DNA of 6,456 bases, taken from the NCBI GenBank assembly GCA_016649475.1, contig JAENXP010000141.1, positions 1 to 6,456 on the forward strand, given 5' to 3'. Position 1 is the stretch's first letter; every line of letters begins with the position of its first letter. Under the pieces are notes generated by a model, which did not search any database, was not told the origin of the DNA, and saw only the letters and a program-made list of their open reading frames with translations. This DNA is from Burkholderiales bacterium. GTDB taxonomy: Bacteria > Pseudomonadota > Gammaproteobacteria > Burkholderiales > SG8-39. Positions 5,101 to 6,456 of this stretch are shown piece after piece. Both the position numbers and the translations under genes were made by a program.

Positions 5101-6456
5101 CTAATCCGAGCGCCGCTGCGGCAGCGTGACGGACAAGCTCGCCTTGACCTCGATGAATGAGGGTTCAGCTGCGGCGAGGCCGCTGGCGACCGCGCCCGCA
5201 ACTTCGTCTTCACGGGCTATGCATTGTGCGCGCATACCGAAGGCGCGCGCGATTTGCGCAAAATCCGGGTTGAACAGGCTGGTACCGAGTACGCGCCCCG
5301 GGTAATGCAATTCCTGCTGAATCCGGATCGACGCGTAACTGCCATTGTTGGCCAGGATGAACAAAATCGGCAGTCTGCGTTCCACCGCCGCGATCATTTC
5401 GTTGCCGGTCATCATGTAGCCGCCGTCGCCCACCATGCAGATCACCTGCCTATCGGGAAAGCGCAGCTGCGCGGCGATCGCCGCGGGCGTGCCATAGCCC
5501 ATGGTGCCCGATAGCGGTGACATCAGCCGCTGCGGCGGCACGAAACCGAAATGGCGATAGACCGGCGCGGCGAAGGTGCCCGCGTCGACGCAGATGATGG
5601 CATCTGCGCTCGCCTGCTCGCGCACGGCCTTCACCACCTGCGCGAAATCAATACCGTCGGCCGCCTGTCGCCGCGGCCAGGCGGCGTGGGCTTCGCGAAT
5701 CTCCCTCAGGCGCCTGGTCCAGTCGGCGCGGGGCTGCGCAATGAGCGGTTTGCCCGCGGGGGTCAGGGCGCGCGCGAGTTCGACCGGATCGCACACCAGG
5801 CCGAAATCGGGGGCGAAGTGCAGCCCGACGATATGGGCGTCGGCGTAGGCATGTACGAAAGTCTGCGCCGGGGACGGCAGATCGGGAAATGTGTATCCCT
5901 GGCTGGTAATGTCGCCAAAGCGGGTTCCCAGTGCGAGTATGAGATCGCTCTGGCGGAACGCGTCGATCTGGGACTTCGAATTTGCCAGCCCCAATTCACC
6001 GGCATAGAGCGGGTGACGGTTGGAGAACAGATCGTTGCGCCGGAACGACAGCGCGACCGGAATTTGCCACGCTTCGGCCAGGGCGGCCAGCGCCTCCCTG
6101 CCGCCGGCCGCCTCGAACGCGCCGCCCGCGACGATCAGTGGGCGCTCTGCCGCAGCGATCCTGCCCAGCAGTTCCTGCACAGTCTTCGCGTCGGGCCGCG
6201 TGCGCACGCTTTCCTGTGCGCGCCATTGCGGCTGCGCCACCTGCTGTTGCTGCAAATCCTCCGGTATCACCAGCACCACCGGCCCCGGGGTACCTGTGGT
6301 GGCCATGCGCACCGCCTTGTACGCTGCCTCGGCAAGCTGCCCCGGGTCGGTCGCTTCGAACACCCACTTCGCGATCGTGCCATACATGCGCTGGTAGTCG
6401 ATCTCCTGGAATGCCTCGCGCCGCAGATCTGCGCGCGGCACCTGCCCCACGATCAG
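5101..6456 (-). CDS. Thiamine-diphosphate enzyme, acetolactate synthase family, N-terminus cut by window edge
   Basis: The frame is open at the right edge (LIVGQVPRADL...), so 451 codons are present and roughly 100 N-terminal residues are missing, including the Glu that activates the cofactor. What remains starts at the end of the pyrimidine-binding domain (GQVPRADLRREAFQEIDY, then GPVVLVIPEDLQ). The central domain follows (about 90-230 from position 6450: RPLIVAGGAFEAAGG, DLILALGTRFGD). The pyrophosphate-binding domain carries the signature GDGG (341-344) through ANNGSY (367-372) that holds the metal and diphosphate, encoded at about 5335-5430. The family decarboxylates 2-keto acids or carboligates them: acetolactate synthase, benzoylformate decarboxylase and relatives. 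The product is ThDP-dependent and cytosolic, but its substrate cannot be set. No small regulatory subunit gene follows it, since its downstream neighbour is a convergent gene. This makes a plain branched-chain amino-acid role less likely. Confidence 0.93.
   Translation of the reverse strand: MIVGQVPRADLRREAFQEIDYQRMYGTIAKWVFEATDPGQLAEAAYKAVRMATTGTPGPVVLVIPEDLQQQQVAQPQWRAQESVRTRPDAKTVQELLGRIAAAERPLIVAGGAFEAAGGREALAALAEAWQIPVALSFRRNDLFSNRHPLYAGELGLANSKSQIDAFRQSDLILALGTRFGDITSQGYTFPDLPSPAQTFVHAYADAHIVGLHFAPDFGLVCDPVELARALTPAGKPLIAQPRADWTRRLREIREAHAAWPRRQAADGIDFAQVVKAVREQASADAIICVDAGTFAAPVYRHFGFVPPQRLMSPLSGTMGYGTPAAIAAQLRFPDRQVICMVGDGGYMMTGNEMIAAVERRLPILFILANNGSYASIRIQQELHYPGRVLGTSLFNPDFAQIARAFGMRAQCIAREDEVAGAVASGLAAAEPSFIEVKASLSVTLPQRRSD

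Noticed and set aside
4314..5213. 299-codon minus-strand frame opposite the secreted-protein gene
   Set aside because: It is Arg/His-rich with no domain signal and overlaps the ends of two better-supported genes. It is an antisense shadow in GC-rich DNA.
1..6456. tRNA, rRNA, CRISPR array, insertion sequence or attachment site
   Set aside because: Reading both strands, I saw no cloverleaf-like blocks, no regularly spaced repeats, no transposase or integrase frame, and no flanking target duplications.

Overview
The window is GC-rich proteobacterial DNA, most likely from a beta- or gammaproteobacterium that has an FNR/ANR-type oxygen-responsive regulator. This rests on the codon style, the protein families present, and two good FNR-type binding sites. 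The species cannot be named from the sequence. There are four protein-coding genes. Two are cut by the window edges.

From left to right: (1) Positions 1-2159, minus strand: most of a pyruvate phosphate dikinase gene (ppdK), with a clear start but a C-terminus beyond the left edge. (2) Positions 2381-3211, minus strand: a 276-residue tandem universal stress protein. It lies upstream of ppdK, with 221 bases between them that hold two short dyads and no convincing terminator. (3) Positions 3212-3770: a 559-base non-coding region dense in signals. It has a perfect FNR-type box placed to drive the stress-protein gene, a strong leftward intrinsic terminator, and a second FNR-type box with a -10 element placed to drive a transcript of about 89 nt ending at that terminator. 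I read this as a probable oxygen-responsive small RNA gene. (4) Positions 3771-5018, plus strand: a secreted protein of unknown function with a Met/Gly/Pro-rich segment. (5) Positions 5101-6456, minus strand: a thiamine-diphosphate enzyme of the acetolactate synthase family, cut at its N-terminus by the right edge and convergent with gene 4.

Genes 1 and 2 fit a shared low-oxygen programme. Tandem Usp proteins are common members of FNR/ANR regulons, and PPDK interconverts pyruvate and PEP using pyrophosphate, which suits energy-limited metabolism. The most interesting item is the candidate small RNA between two FNR boxes. It has a pyrimidine-rich anti-Shine-Dalgarno segment, two hairpins and a U-rich tail, and its seed can pair with the ribosome binding site of the adjacent stress-protein gene. 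All of this is read from sequence; no transcript has been shown.
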